DNA of 45,063 nucleotides from Pseudomonas cyclaminis (lineage in GTDB: Bacteria > Pseudomonadota > Gammaproteobacteria > Pseudomonadales > Pseudomonadaceae), in NCBI RefSeq assembly GCF_015163715.1, contig NZ_JADDUM010000010.1:1-45063 (forward strand), in the 5' to 3' direction. The notes under the pieces were generated by a model. It saw only the letters and a list, made by a program, of their open reading frames with translations, did no database searches and was not told the DNA's origin. Of the stretch, positions 35,702-44,553 are shown piece by piece (within the stretch, counting starts at the first letter, position 1; each line of letters starts with the position of its first letter). The translations under genes were made by a program, and so were the position numbers.

Positions 35702-37147
35702 TCAGTCGTGATGCACCCGCGCCCGCTTGAGCAACTTCTTGCAGCGCTCCGACAAATGCAGCACCCGCAGATGCTTGCCGGCCTTGGTGTAGCGCTCGCG
35801 CAGGGTCATCAGCGCGGCAATCGCTGAATAGTCGACAAAACTCAGGTGACGGCAATCCAGCGTCACCTGCTCCGGGTCATTGGCCGGGTCGAACTGATTC
35901 AAAAACGGCGTAGTCGAGGCAAAGAACAAGGTGCCGTGCAGACGATAGAGCTTACTGCCGTCGGCTTCCTGGTGCTCATCGGCATACAACTCGCGGGCCT
36001 GTTGCCAGGCGAAGTTGAGCGCGGCGATCACGATGCCACACAGCACGGCGGTCGCCAGGTCGGTAAACACGGTGATCACCGTCACCGCGATAATCACCAG
36101 CACATCATTGAGCGGCACCTTGTTGATCACCCGCAGCGAAGCCCAGGCAAAGGTCTGCTGGGACACCACGAACATCACCCCCACCAGCGCCGCCAGCGGG
36201 ATCCGCTCGATCAGCGGTGACAGAAACAGAATGAACAGCAGGATCATCACCCCGGCAAACACCCCGGAAAAGCGCCCGCGCCCGCCGGAGCTGAGGTTGA
36301 TCACGGTTTGCCCGATCATCGCGCAACCGCCCATGCCGCCGAACAGGCCCGAGACCATATTCGCCGCGCCCAATGCCACGCTTTCACGGTCTGGGTAGCC
36401 GCGGGTTTCAGTGATTTCGTCGGTCAGGTTCAGGGTCAGCAGGGTTTCCAGCAGCCCGACCATGGCCATCAGGAACGCATAGGGCGCGATGATGCCGAGG
36501 GTTTCCAGGGTCCAGGGGATCTGCGGCAGTGCAAAGGTCGGCAGGCCCCCGGCGATGTGGGCCATATCGCCGAGGGTGCGGGTCGGCAGGCCGAGCAGGT
36601 ACACCGCCAGGCCCACGCCGAGGATCGCGACCAAGGCCGGCGGCACTGCGCGGGTCAGACGTGGCAGCAGGTAGACGATGGCCATGGTGGCCGCCACCAG
36701 CGCGGTCATCACATACAACGGCGTGCCGCTGAGCCAGGTTTCACCGCTCTTGAAATGCTCCAACTGCGCCAGCGCGATGATAATCGCCAGGCCGTTGACG
36801 AAACCGAGCATCACCGAATGCGGCACCATGCGCACCAGCTTGCCCAGGCGCAGCAGGCCGAAGGCGACCATGATCAACCCGCCCAGCAGCACCGTCGCCA
36901 GCAGATACTCCACGCCGTGCTGCACCACCAACGCCACGATCACCACCGCCATCGAGCCCGCCGCACCGGAAACCATACCGGGCCGGCCGCCGAACAAGGC
37001 CGTCAGGGTGCAGATGATAAACGCGCCATACAGGCCCATCAGCGGGTTGAGATGAGCCACCAGGGCAAAGGCGATGCATTCGGGCAGCAACGCGAAAGAC
37101 GTGGTGAGGCCGGCCAGGGCATCGGCGCGCAGACGGGAGAGGTTCAT
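35702..37147 (-). CDS. SulP-family anion transporter with STAS domain
   Basis: A 481-residue SulP protein. The membrane domain (~residues 10-370) shows ADALAGLTTSFALLPECIAFA, then LNPLMGLYGAFI and GGMGGCAMIGQTVINLSSGGRGR; the STAS domain is at ~385-475 (VTLDCRHLSFVDYSAIAALM). SulP carriers move sulfate, bicarbonate or other anions; there is no carbonic anhydrase fused or adjacent. I start at the ATG for MNLSRLRADAL; a TTG 18 codons upstream is possible but weak. Neither start has a good ribosome site. Confidence 0.9.
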   Translation of the reverse strand: MNLSRLRADALAGLTTSFALLPECIAFALVAHLNPLMGLYGAFIICTLTALFGGRPGMVSGAAGSMAVVIVALVVQHGVEYLLATVLLGGLIMVAFGLLRLGKLVRMVPHSVMLGFVNGLAIIIALAQLEHFKSGETWLSGTPLYVMTALVAATMAIVYLLPRLTRAVPPALVAILGVGLAVYLLGLPTRTLGDMAHIAGGLPTFALPQIPWTLETLGIIAPYAFLMAMVGLLETLLTLNLTDEITETRGYPDRESVALGAANMVSGLFGGMGGCAMIGQTVINLSSGGRGRFSGVFAGVMILLFILFLSPLIERIPLAALVGVMFVVSQQTFAWASLRVINKVPLNDVLVIIAVTVITVFTDLATAVLCGIVIAALNFAWQQARELYADEHQEADGSKLYRLHGTLFFASTTPFLNQFDPANDPEQVTLDCRHLSFVDYSAIAALMTLRERYTKAGKHLRVLHLSERCKKLLKRARVHHD

Positions 37148-37234
37148 GAGGTACCAGGGAATTGCGGGGGATAAGGCAGGGGATGGTACGGAATTGATCA
37201 ACTCGGGGCTAGTCTGGAAGACCGGGGCACTTCA

Positions 37235-37305
37235 ATCGGGGGCAAGCCCCTCCCACATTTTGACCGCGTACACAGGCCCAGCGTGGGAGGGGGCTTGCCC
37301 CCGAT
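37235..37305. repeat. REPIN: two inverted REP copies
   Basis: An ATCGGGGGCAAGCCCC-TCCCAC arm and a GTGGGAGGGGGCTTGCCCCCGAT arm around about 24 bases. The left arm lacks one C, so it has begun to decay relative to the perfect REPIN at 16441. It lies between the SulP and SDR genes. Confidence 0.93.
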
Positions 37306-37331
37306 GGCAGCGCCTCGGTATCAAGCGACCA

Positions 37332-38225
37332 TCACACCATCTCGTTGCGAATCCACTCCACTACCGAAGTACGCTCGGGCACCCACCCCAACAGCTCACC
37401 CGCATGCTTGCCGCGTACCCGGCTGTTCGAACCCAACCCGTAGTTGGCCATTTCATAACCCCACTCGGCTTCAGCTTCAGCCAATGGCCAATCCTGTGGC
37501 TGACCCAGGTTCAGGGCTTGGGCGATGGCCGTGGTCATATCGACGAACGACGCTTCACCACTTTCCACAAAGTAGAAGGTGCCCGGCACATTCTTCGTCA
37601 GCGCCAACAGGTACAGCGCCACCACGTCTTCAATGTGCACGTTGGACCAGATGTTCTGCCCTGTGCCCACATGGCGCACCACCCCACTCTTGCGCGCCTG
37701 CTTGAGCAAGCGCGGTAACTGCACGCTGTCACGCTTCACGCCCAGGCTGTGGCCGTAGATCAAGGTGTTGCAGATCACTGCCGAATTCACGCCATCCTGG
37801 GCGGCCGCCAGGATCAGGTTGTCGATGGCCACGCGGGCGGCCTTGTCGACGGTCGGCTCCGGCAGGTTGCCCTCAACGTAAATGACATCGCTGGCCTTGC
37901 CGCCCGACGCATCGCCGACGATGCTCGAACCGCTGGTGTGCAGGAACGGCTTGTTCGAGCCCTTCAATGCAGCCAGCAGGGTTTCCACGGCAGCGCGGTG
38001 GTCGCTGCTCGCGGCGTTGATAACAGCGTCGGACTTGTTCGCTTGCTCAGTCAATATCGCGGCGTCGTCGAGGCTGCCGATGACAGGAGTAATGCCCAAG
38101 TCGGACATCTCAGCCGCTTGCTCGGCGCTGCGCACCAGGCCGGTGACGTGGTGGCCGGCCCGGACCAGGCCGGTGGCAATCGAACCGCCGATAAAACTTG
38201 CGGCGCCGGTGACGAATACGTTCAT
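37332..38225 (-). CDS. NAD(P)-dependent extended/atypical SDR
   Basis: A 297-residue Rossmann protein of the NAD-dependent epimerase/NmrA-like group. The nucleotide motif TGAASFIGGSIATGLVRAGH is at the N-terminus; NAASSDHRAA and LHTSGSSIVGD follow, and the usual YxxxK is replaced by a looser sequence. The activity is unknown. Start: ATG with AGGAG eight bases upstream; 26 upstream residues are excluded. It lies on the same strand as lysR and mdaB-like genes, which may control and share its function. Confidence 0.87.
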   Translation of the reverse strand: MNVFVTGAASFIGGSIATGLVRAGHHVTGLVRSAEQAAEMSDLGITPVIGSLDDAAILTEQANKSDAVINAASSDHRAAVETLLAALKGSNKPFLHTSGSSIVGDASGGKASDVIYVEGNLPEPTVDKAARVAIDNLILAAAQDGVNSAVICNTLIYGHSLGVKRDSVQLPRLLKQARKSGVVRHVGTGQNIWSNVHIEDVVALYLLALTKNVPGTFYFVESGEASFVDMTTAIAQALNLGQPQDWPLAEAEAEWGYEMANYGLGSNSRVRGKHAGELLGWVPERTSVVEWIRNEMV

Positions 38226-38328
38226 GGAGGTTGCTCCTGACGGGGTAAGTGATGGGCCCAGTATCAAGGCTCGACTCTTGTCGAATAAGCCTCTATCGCC
38301 CAATTCACTCTTGCGCGGCGGTCACGAA

Positions 38329-39225
38329 TCAGCACGCATACCGCGCCAGCTTGACCTGGATAAAGTCCAGGAAGCACTGAATGCGCAACGCCAGCTGCGA
38401 GTTACGGTAGAACACCGCGTGGATCGGCTGGCGATAACCGCTGTTGAACGCCTCCAGCACTGGCACCAGGCGCCCGGCGTCGATGTCGGCGTTGGTCATG
38501 AAGTTCGACAGGCAACAAATGCCCTGCCCTTCCAGCGCCAGTTGGCGCAGGGTTTCGCCGCTGGACGCGGCGATGCTCGGCTGGATCAGCCAGCGGTCGC
38601 CTTCCACATGGCGCAGCGGCCAGTGGTTGAGGGTTTCGGTCTGGGTGAAGCCGAGCAACGTGTGGTCGCCCAACTCGGCGACGGTCTGCGGCGCGCCGTG
38701 CTGCTTGAGGTATTCAGGGCTGGCGAGGATGTGCAGCGGCGTACACCCGAGGGCGCGCGCATGCAGGGTCGAATCGGCCAGGGCGCCGATGCGAATGGCG
38801 ATATCGGTGCTCTGTTCCAGCAGGTCGATGATCAGGTCATCGCTGTTCAACTCCAGCTGGATCTCTGGGTACAGGCCACGAAACTCGGCGATGTACGGCA
38901 CGATCCCATGCAGCATGAACGGCACCGCCGCGTTGATGCGCAGCCGGCCGGCCGGGTTTTTCTGGCGTGACGACAAGCGTTCTTCCAGCTCATCCATCTG
39001 CGCCAGGATCAACTTGGCCTGTTCGAAGAAGTACTTGCCCTCTTCGGTCAGGTCCATCCGCCGTGTGGTGCGGTTGATCAGCGTGGTGTCGAGCTTGGCT
39101 TCCAGGCGCGACAAGGTGCGGCTGACCGCCGACGGCGTCTGCCCGACCTGCTCCGCCGCAGCGGAAATCGAGCCGCACTCGATCACGCTGACGAAGATCT
39201 GTAGCTCATCGGATCGGGCTTTCAC
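38329..39225 (-). CDS. LysR-family regulator
   Basis: A 298-residue LTTR. Residues 1-62 are the winged HTH (LQIFVSVIECGSISAAAEQVGQTPSAVSRTLSRLEAKL); the effector domain follows (NAAVPFMLHGIVPYIAEF, DIAIRIGALADS, LQALALEGQ-type core). It resembles the AaeR/DmlR-like group by style only. It starts with GTG, with GAGGA seven bases upstream. It lies between mdaB-like and SDR genes on one strand, so both are candidate targets. Confidence 0.9.
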   Translation of the reverse strand: MKARSDELQIFVSVIECGSISAAAEQVGQTPSAVSRTLSRLEAKLDTTLINRTTRRMDLTEEGKYFFEQAKLILAQMDELEERLSSRQKNPAGRLRINAAVPFMLHGIVPYIAEFRGLYPEIQLELNSDDLIIDLLEQSTDIAIRIGALADSTLHARALGCTPLHILASPEYLKQHGAPQTVAELGDHTLLGFTQTETLNHWPLRHVEGDRWLIQPSIAASSGETLRQLALEGQGICCLSNFMTNADIDAGRLVPVLEAFNSGYRQPIHAVFYRNSQLALRIQCFLDFIQVKLARYAC

Positions 39226-39255
39226 GGGCGGTCCTCATTATCGGTTCACAGCAGC

Positions 39256-39846
39256 TTACACCGAGAGGTTGAACACCTGCGCCAGATGCTGCTCGTAACG
39301 CGCCACGTCCGCCTCGATGGCCGGGCGTTTCATCACATCCACGCAGAGGAAAGTCGGCAGGCTGGTCATGCCAAGGAACTCGTGAGCCTTGTGGAACGGG
39401 AAGTACACCGCGTCCACGCCTTTGGCTTCGAAGAAATCGCTCGGGTCGTCGAAGGCTTGCTGCGGCGCGTTCCAGGTCAGGGAGAGCATGTACTGCTTGC
39501 CCTGAATCAGGCCGCCGCTGCCGTACTTCTGCGAGGCATCGGAACGGGTGCGGCCGTCGCTGGCGTAGAGGCTGCCATGGCCTTCGGTGAAGACTTCATC
39601 GATGTACTTCTTGATGATCCACGGTGCGCCCATCCACCAGCCGGGCATCTGGTAGATGATCACGTCGGCCCAGAGGAATTTCGCGACTTCTTCGGCGACA
39701 TCGTAGCCTTCGTCGATATGGGTGACTTTGACGTCGATACCACTGCGGTCCAGCACGGCCAGGGCAGTGTCATGCAAGGTGGTGTTGTAGCGGCCATCGG
39801 AGTGGGCGAACTTTTTGCCGCCGTTGAGCAGGAGTACTTTTTTCAT
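39256..39846 (-). CDS. MdaB-like NAD(P)H:quinone oxidoreductase
   Basis: A 196-residue flavodoxin-fold FAD enzyme. KKVLLLNGGKKFAHSDGRYN at the N-terminus and ADVIIYQMPGWWMGAPWIIKKYIDEVF in the centre are typical of MdaB, which reduces quinones by two electrons and protects against oxidative stress. Start: the ATG for MKKVLLLNGG; 17 further residues lie upstream without family similarity. The ribosome site is weak. It lies 30 bp upstream of the LysR gene on the same strand. Confidence 0.9.
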   Translation of the reverse strand: MKKVLLLNGGKKFAHSDGRYNTTLHDTALAVLDRSGIDVKVTHIDEGYDVAEEVAKFLWADVIIYQMPGWWMGAPWIIKKYIDEVFTEGHGSLYASDGRTRSDASQKYGSGGLIQGKQYMLSLTWNAPQQAFDDPSDFFEAKGVDAVYFPFHKAHEFLGMTSLPTFLCVDVMKRPAIEADVARYEQHLAQVFNLSV

Positions 39847-39964
39847 GGGAGGGCATCCGGAAGTTGAAAAGGTCTGGACGCAGACTATCGACCCCAACCC
39901 TTCGGAATAAGCCGTGCCCCGGCAAAATACCTTTGATCAAAAAGCACGAATCCACTGGCAATTA

Positions 39965-40729
39965 TTAACCACTGATCAGCAGATGACCGCCCAACAGCGC
40001 CATGCCGATGAAAAATACCCGCTTGAACAGCACCGCACTGATGCGCTGGCGCAGCACCTGGCCCAGCCACATCCCCAGTAACGCCGGCACCAGCGCCAGC
40101 AACGAGGCACTGACCTCACCGCCGCCCAAGGTGCCGCGCCAGGCCAAGCCCGCCGCCAGCGCCAGCGTCGACACGGTGAACGACAGGCCCAATGCCTGCA
40201 CCAGTTGATCGCGATTCAACCCCAGTGCTTGCAGATACGGCACCGCAGGAATCACGAACACGCCGGTGGCCGAGGTGATCACGCCGGTGATCAACCCACA
40301 CAGCGGGCCCAGCCAGCGTTCGGTTGGCGGCGTGAACTTGAAGGTGGGCAAAAACAATCCACTCAGCGCATACACCAGCAATGCCCCGCCCAACGCCCGC
40401 ACCACCCAGTGCCCGCCGTCCATGCCCAGCCACAGCGTGCCCAGCCCGGTGCCGAGGAAAATCAGCACGAGCATCGGCCACAATCGTTTGAGCAAGGCAC
40501 TCAGGTGACCGCCGAACGCCAATTGCCAGAGGTTGGTGACCGTTGAAGGAATGATCAGCAACGCCGCAGCCTGCGCCGGCAACATAGCCAGGCCGAGCAT
40601 GCCCATGGCCACTGTCGGTAAGCCCAGACCGATTACCCCCTTGACCGTGCCGGCCAGCAGGAAGGTGCCGATCACCAGCAGGGTCAAGGCGGGGCCGAGG
40701 TTTTGGTAGAACGCGAGGAAGGTCGTCAT
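39965..40729 (-). CDS. TauE/SafE-family membrane permease
   Basis: A 254-residue inner-membrane protein with about eight helices. LLAGTVKGVIGLGLPTVAMG and GLITGVITSATGVFVIPAVPYLQ are the two family repeats. TauE/SafE proteins export or import sulfite, sulfoacetate and related anions; the substrate here is unknown. The ATG chosen begins MTTFLAFYQNLGP; no clear ribosome site precedes it. Divergent from a LysR gene, its likely regulator. Confidence 0.88.
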   Translation of the reverse strand: MTTFLAFYQNLGPALTLLVIGTFLLAGTVKGVIGLGLPTVAMGMLGLAMLPAQAAALLIIPSTVTNLWQLAFGGHLSALLKRLWPMLVLIFLGTGLGTLWLGMDGGHWVVRALGGALLVYALSGLFLPTFKFTPPTERWLGPLCGLITGVITSATGVFVIPAVPYLQALGLNRDQLVQALGLSFTVSTLALAAGLAWRGTLGGGEVSASLLALVPALLGMWLGQVLRQRISAVLFKRVFFIGMALLGGHLLISG

Positions 40730-40819
40730 GGGGGGGATTGTGCGGGTTTGGATATTCGCTGGAAATTCGCCATATACTGAGGCTGCCTCTTGTTTTGTGT
40801 GAGGCTGAGACCCCAAGCC

Positions 40820-41716
40820 ATGCACTTTGACCTGACTGACCTACGCCTCTACCTGCACACCCTCGACACCGGCAACATCACCGCCGGCGCCAGCCGCAGC
40901 CATTTATCCCTGGCGGCGGCCAGCGCTCGCATCCGCGCAATGGAAGCCTCGCTGGGCATCGCCTTGCTTGAGCGCGGTCGCCGTGGTGTTACCCCTACCG
41001 CCGCTGGCAAAGCCCTGGCCCGCCATGCGCGCCTGCTGCTGCAACAGGCCGAGCACCTGCAACAGGACCTGGCGGAATACGCCAACGGCATCAAAGGCCA
41101 GGTGCGCCTGCTGTGCAACACCACGGCGCTCAGCGAATACCTGCCTGAACTGCTGGCGGATTTTCTGCGCGAGCACCCCAACCTCGACATCGACCTGCAG
41201 GAATTGCCCAGCCTGCGCATCACCCAGGCCCTGCGCCAGGGCACGGCGGATCTGGGGATCATCTCCGATGCGGTGGACACCCACGGTTTGCAGACCCTGC
41301 CCTTTCGCGACGACCCGCTGGTGCTGATCATGCCCTTGGATCATCCCTTGGCTGCCGGCCCGGTGAGTTTTATCGACAGCCTGCCACACGATTACGTCGG
41401 CCTCGCGGCCCACAGCGCACTGGCGGTGTACCTGGAAGAGCAAGCGCTGAACGCGGGGTTTCGCTTACACACGCGCATCCGCGCCGAGGGCTTTGATGGG
41501 GTGATTCGGATGGTCGCACGGGGCACTGGCCTGGGCATCGTGCCCCAGGCCGCGCTGGATCGCTGGCCTTTGGAACGCCACTTCAAGGCCCAGCCTCTGG
41601 CAGAAGACTGGGCCTGCCGACAGCTATTACTGTGCACACGTTCGTTCGAGCAACTGCCCGGTTACGCCAAAGCCTTGTTCGACGCCTTGGCCCTGCCCTT
41701 GCGGAAGAACCCGTAA
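40820..41716 (+). CDS. LysR-family regulator
   Basis: A 298-residue LTTR. The HTH covers LRLYLHTLDTGNITAGASRSHLSLAAASARIRAMEASLG; the effector domain has LPELLADFLREHPNLDIDLQELPS and ARGTGLGIVPQAAL. The start is the ATG for MHFDLTDLRLY; a GAGG lies somewhat far upstream. Divergent from the TauE/SafE gene, so it probably controls that transporter. Its 3' end overlaps the convergent permease gene by 55 bp, an unusually long overlap that still keeps both reading frames intact. Confidence 0.9.
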   Translation: MHFDLTDLRLYLHTLDTGNITAGASRSHLSLAAASARIRAMEASLGIALLERGRRGVTPTAAGKALARHARLLLQQAEHLQQDLAEYANGIKGQVRLLCNTTALSEYLPELLADFLREHPNLDIDLQELPSLRITQALRQGTADLGIISDAVDTHGLQTLPFRDDPLVLIMPLDHPLAAGPVSFIDSLPHDYVGLAAHSALAVYLEEQALNAGFRLHTRIRAEGFDGVIRMVARGTGLGIVPQAALDRWPLERHFKAQPLAEDWACRQLLLCTRSFEQLPGYAKALFDALALPLRKNP

Positions 41717-43068
41717 TACACCGCCGACAGAATCAACAGGAACGGCACGCCAAACACCAGCGTCATCTTGAACGCTTCGGTGAAATACGTGGTGATCATC
41801 ACCGCGCCCATCAGCACCAGGCCCAGCAGTGTGCTGTAGGGAAACAGGCGCAGCTGGAAGGACAACTTCGGCCCGCCGTGGCGCTTGCGATAACGGCGGA
41901 AAAACAGGTGCGTGAGAAAGATCATGAACCAGGTGAAGATCGCGCCAAACATCGAGATCGCCATCATCAAGGTGAACGAGCTTTCCGGGTACACCACATT
42001 CAACAAGGTCGCCAGGGCAATGCCCGAACTGGAGAGCAGCAGCGCATTCAGCGGGATGCCGCTTTTGCTCAGGGCGCCCATGGACTTGGGCGCGAAGCCG
42101 GCGCGGGACAAGCTGAACATCATGCGCGTGGTGATATAGAGCTGGCTGTTCATCGCCGACAGCGCGGCAATCAGGATCACGAAGTTCATTACCCCGGTGG
42201 CGCCGGGAATGCCGATGGTCTGCATCACCGTGACGAACGGGCTCTGGGTCTGCCCGGCCTGGTTCCACGGCACGATGGCGAGCATCAGCGCCAGCGTCAG
42301 CAGGTAGAACACCACCAACCGTACGATGGTTGCGCGAAAGGCCTTCTTCACCGCCTGCTCCGGGTCGGCGGCTTCACCGGCGGCCACGGCGATCATCTCC
42401 ACGCTGAGGTAGCTGAAGATCGACACAATCACCGCGATCCACATGCCGCTCAAGCCATGGGGGAAAAATCCGTCGTGTGCGGTGTAGTTCTGCACGCCGT
42501 AATCCGGGTTGCCGGAGCCAAACACTACGTACGCGGCCAGGATGATGAAGCCGACAATGGCGCTGATCTTGATCGTGGAAAACCAGTATTCGAAGTTACC
42601 GAAGGTCTTCACGCTGATCGCATTGAGCGCAATCAGCACACTGGAAAACGACACGATCCACACCCACTCCGGCACGTTGGCGAACCAGTACTTCATGTAC
42701 ATCGCCACCGCCGTGACCTCGGCGCCCACCGCCAGCACAATCGCCGCCCAGTAGGCATAACGCACCAGGAAGCCGGCCAGCGGGCTGATGTAGAACTCGG
42801 CATACGCACCGAAGGAGCCCGAGGTGGAATGGGCCACCGTCATCTCTGCCAGGCAGCCCATCAGCAGCAGGGTGACCAGCGCGCCGATGGCGTAACTCAC
42901 CAGCACACTCGGCCCGGCATAACCGATGGCATAGGCGCTGCCCATGAACAGCCCGGTGCCAATGGCGCCACCGATGGCAATCATGCTCATCTGGCCGGAA
43001 GTGAGCTGGCGCCGCAGGCCCAGTTCGCGTTGGGTGATTTCGGCAAAGCCGGTGTCAGGTGTGGTCAC
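41662..43068 (-). CDS. APC-family amino acid permease of the kynurenine locus
   Basis: A 468-residue amino-acid permease with 12 helices. The AAT-family start ITQRELGLRRQLTSGQMSMIAIGGAIGTGLFMGS is clear, with SVEMIAVAAGEAADPEQAVKKAF further on. In PAO1 the equivalent (PA2079) follows kynU, so tryptophan, kynurenine or anthranilate-type substrates are likely. It starts with GTG behind AAAGGGG; AATAATAATAA overlaps this leader and fits the Hfq/Crc A-rich target motif. Convergent overlap of 55 bp with LysR. A REP separates it from kynU. Confidence 0.9.
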   Translation of the reverse strand: MTTPDTGFAEITQRELGLRRQLTSGQMSMIAIGGAIGTGLFMGSAYAIGYAGPSVLVSYAIGALVTLLLMGCLAEMTVAHSTSGSFGAYAEFYISPLAGFLVRYAYWAAIVLAVGAEVTAVAMYMKYWFANVPEWVWIVSFSSVLIALNAISVKTFGNFEYWFSTIKISAIVGFIILAAYVVFGSGNPDYGVQNYTAHDGFFPHGLSGMWIAVIVSIFSYLSVEMIAVAAGEAADPEQAVKKAFRATIVRLVVFYLLTLALMLAIVPWNQAGQTQSPFVTVMQTIGIPGATGVMNFVILIAALSAMNSQLYITTRMMFSLSRAGFAPKSMGALSKSGIPLNALLLSSSGIALATLLNVVYPESSFTLMMAISMFGAIFTWFMIFLTHLFFRRYRKRHGGPKLSFQLRLFPYSTLLGLVLMGAVMITTYFTEAFKMTLVFGVPFLLILSAVYYGFFRKGRAKASNKALA

Positions 43069-43080
43069 GTTGGTGTGCCC

Positions 43081-43094
43081 CTTTATTATTATTT
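43081..43094 (-). promoter_or_regulatory. Candidate Hfq/Crc catabolite-repression site
   Basis: The minus-strand leader AAATAATAATAAAG contains overlapping AAnAAnAA units and runs directly into the AAGGGG ribosome site of the permease. In pseudomonads Hfq with Crc blocks translation at such A-rich motifs, typically in amino-acid and aromatic catabolic genes. Confidence 0.5.
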
Positions 43095-43112
43095 GAAGAT
43101 TGACTTGATCCC

Positions 43113-43140
43113 TGTGGGAGGGGGCTTGCTCCCTCCCACA
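43113..43140. repeat. Single REP hairpin
   Basis: TGTGGGAGG GGGCTTGCTC CCTCCCACA: a 9-bp perfect stem of the GTGGGAGGGGGC REP family, in the 90-bp gap between kynU and the permease gene. It may reduce read-through or stabilise the upstream mRNA. Confidence 0.9.
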
Positions 43141-43158
43141 TTTTGATCTGTGTTTTAT

Positions 43159-44409
43159 TCAGGTAACGCTGTGGCGGACTTTGAATTGCGGTTGGTCCCA
43201 AGTGTGCTCATCAAGGATTTCACCGAGGATTTCCACGGCGTCCCACACCTCGGTAAAGCTCGTATACAACGGCGTAAACCCAAACCGCATAATCCGCGGC
43301 TCGCGGTAATCGCCAATCACACCTCGAGCAATCAGGGCCTGGATCACCGCATACCCTTCCGGGTGCTCGAAACTCACATGGCTACCGCGCCGCGCATGTT
43401 CACGTGGGGTGATCAACACCAGGCCGTGGGCCGCGCAACGGGCCTCAACCAGCTCGATAAACAGGTCAGTCAAGGCCAGGGATTTGCTGCGCAGGCTCGC
43501 CATATCGGTCTGTTCGAAAATCTCCAGCCCACACTCCACCATCGCCAGCGAGGTGATCGGTTGGGTGCCGCACAGGTAGCGGGCGATGCCGGCGCTCGGC
43601 GCATAGTTGGACTCCATGGCGAACTGCCGGGTATGTCCGAACCAGCCCGACAATGGCTGACGCACCAGGTCCACCAGCGCCGGGTTAACCCATACGAACG
43701 CCTGGGAGCCGGGGCCGCCATTGAGGTATTTATAGGTGCAGCCAATCGCGTAATCGGCTCCCGCATTGTGCAGGTCGATGGGCACCGCGCCTGCCGAGTG
43801 CGCCAGGTCCCAGATACTCAGCGCGCCACATTCATGGCTCAAGGCAGTGAGCGCCTGCATGTCGTACATGTAGCCGGTCTTGTAGTTGACGTGGGTGAGC
43901 ATCACCACCGCCACATCGCCGTCGATGGCCTGGGGCAGCTCATCCGGGCTGTTTACCAGACGCAGGGAGTAACCCTGTTGCAGCAACTCGGCCAGGCCTT
44001 CGGCGATGTACAAGTCAGTGGGAAAGTTGCTGGCTTCGCTGACAATCACCTTGCGCGATGGTGCGCGTTGGCGCTGTACCGTCAGCGCAGCACTGAGCAC
44101 TTTGAACAGGTTGATGGAGGTGGTATCGGTGATCACCACTTCACCGTCCTGCGCACCGATCAGCGGTGCCAGGCGGTTGCCCAGGCGCTGGGACAGGTCG
44201 GCCCAGCCGGCGCTGTTCCAACTGCGGATCAAGCCATTGCCCCACTCCTCGGCAATCACCTGTTGCGCCCGCGCCAGCGAGGCCACGGGACGTGCGCCGA
44301 GGGAGTTGCCGTCGAGGTAGATCACACCCGCAGGCAAGGTGAACTGATTGCGCAACGGCGCCAGCAAATCCTGGGCGTCGCGGGCTTGGCATTGGCTTCG
44401 GGTGGTCAT
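43159..44409 (-). CDS. kynU: Kynureninase
   Basis: A 416-residue PLP enzyme (EC 3.7.1.3) that cleaves kynurenine to anthranilate and alanine. [18 protein letters not shown] at the N-terminus, [18 protein letters not shown] with the cofactor Asp, and the PLP Lys in [20 protein letters not shown] are all visible. Length is normal. AGGA lies seven or eight bases before the ATG. Divergent from kynR and followed by the permease gene. In PAO1 kynB lies between kynR and kynU; here it does not, so the formamidase and dioxygenase steps must be encoded elsewhere. Confidence 0.96.
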   Translation of the reverse strand: MTTRSQCQARDAQDLLAPLRNQFTLPAGVIYLDGNSLGARPVASLARAQQVIAEEWGNGLIRSWNSAGWADLSQRLGNRLAPLIGAQDGEVVITDTTSINLFKVLSAALTVQRQRAPSRKVIVSEASNFPTDLYIAEGLAELLQQGYSLRLVNSPDELPQAIDGDVAVVMLTHVNYKTGYMYDMQALTALSHECGALSIWDLAHSAGAVPIDLHNAGADYAIGCTYKYLNGGPGSQAFVWVNPALVDLVRQPLSGWFGHTRQFAMESNYAPSAGIARYLCGTQPITSLAMVECGLEIFEQTDMASLRSKSLALTDLFIELVEARCAAHGLVLITPREHARRGSHVSFEHPEGYAVIQALIARGVIGDYREPRIMRFGFTPLYTSFTEVWDAVEILGEILDEHTWDQPQFKVRHSVT

Positions 44410-44453
44410 GGTCTGTCCTGGTTTTTATAGGTAAAGATGGACTAAATAATGAA

Positions 44454-44474
44454 CGAAGATTTACAGAATTTTCG
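44454..44474. promoter_or_regulatory. Candidate KynR operator 1
   Basis: CGAAGATT and AATTTTCG (7 of 8 complementary) flank TACAG, giving a 21-bp near-palindrome in the kynU-kynR divergent region. The size suits an Lrp/AsnC binding site. It lies about 45 bp upstream of the kynU start. Confidence 0.45.
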
Positions 44475-44511
44475 TGCAAAGTCGTAGGTAACAGGCTAAT
44501 TAAGCTGTAGG

Positions 44512-44523
44512 AAATTCGAATTT
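44512..44523. promoter_or_regulatory. Candidate KynR operator 2
   Basis: AAATTCGAATTT is a perfect 12-bp palindrome about 30 bp upstream of the kynR ATG. It shares the AATT core with operator 1 and could serve autoregulation. Confidence 0.4.
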
Positions 44524-44553
44524 ACCCCCCAAACACGCGGATTTATTCTAACC

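Noticed and set aside
41632..43146. A 504-codon plus-strand open frame opposite the permease gene
   Set aside because: Rich in His, Gln and Arg, as expected from the reverse complement of membrane helices; no ribosome site.
43150..44430. A 426-codon plus-strand open frame opposite kynU
   Set aside because: kynU has all catalytic motifs; the opposite frame has none.
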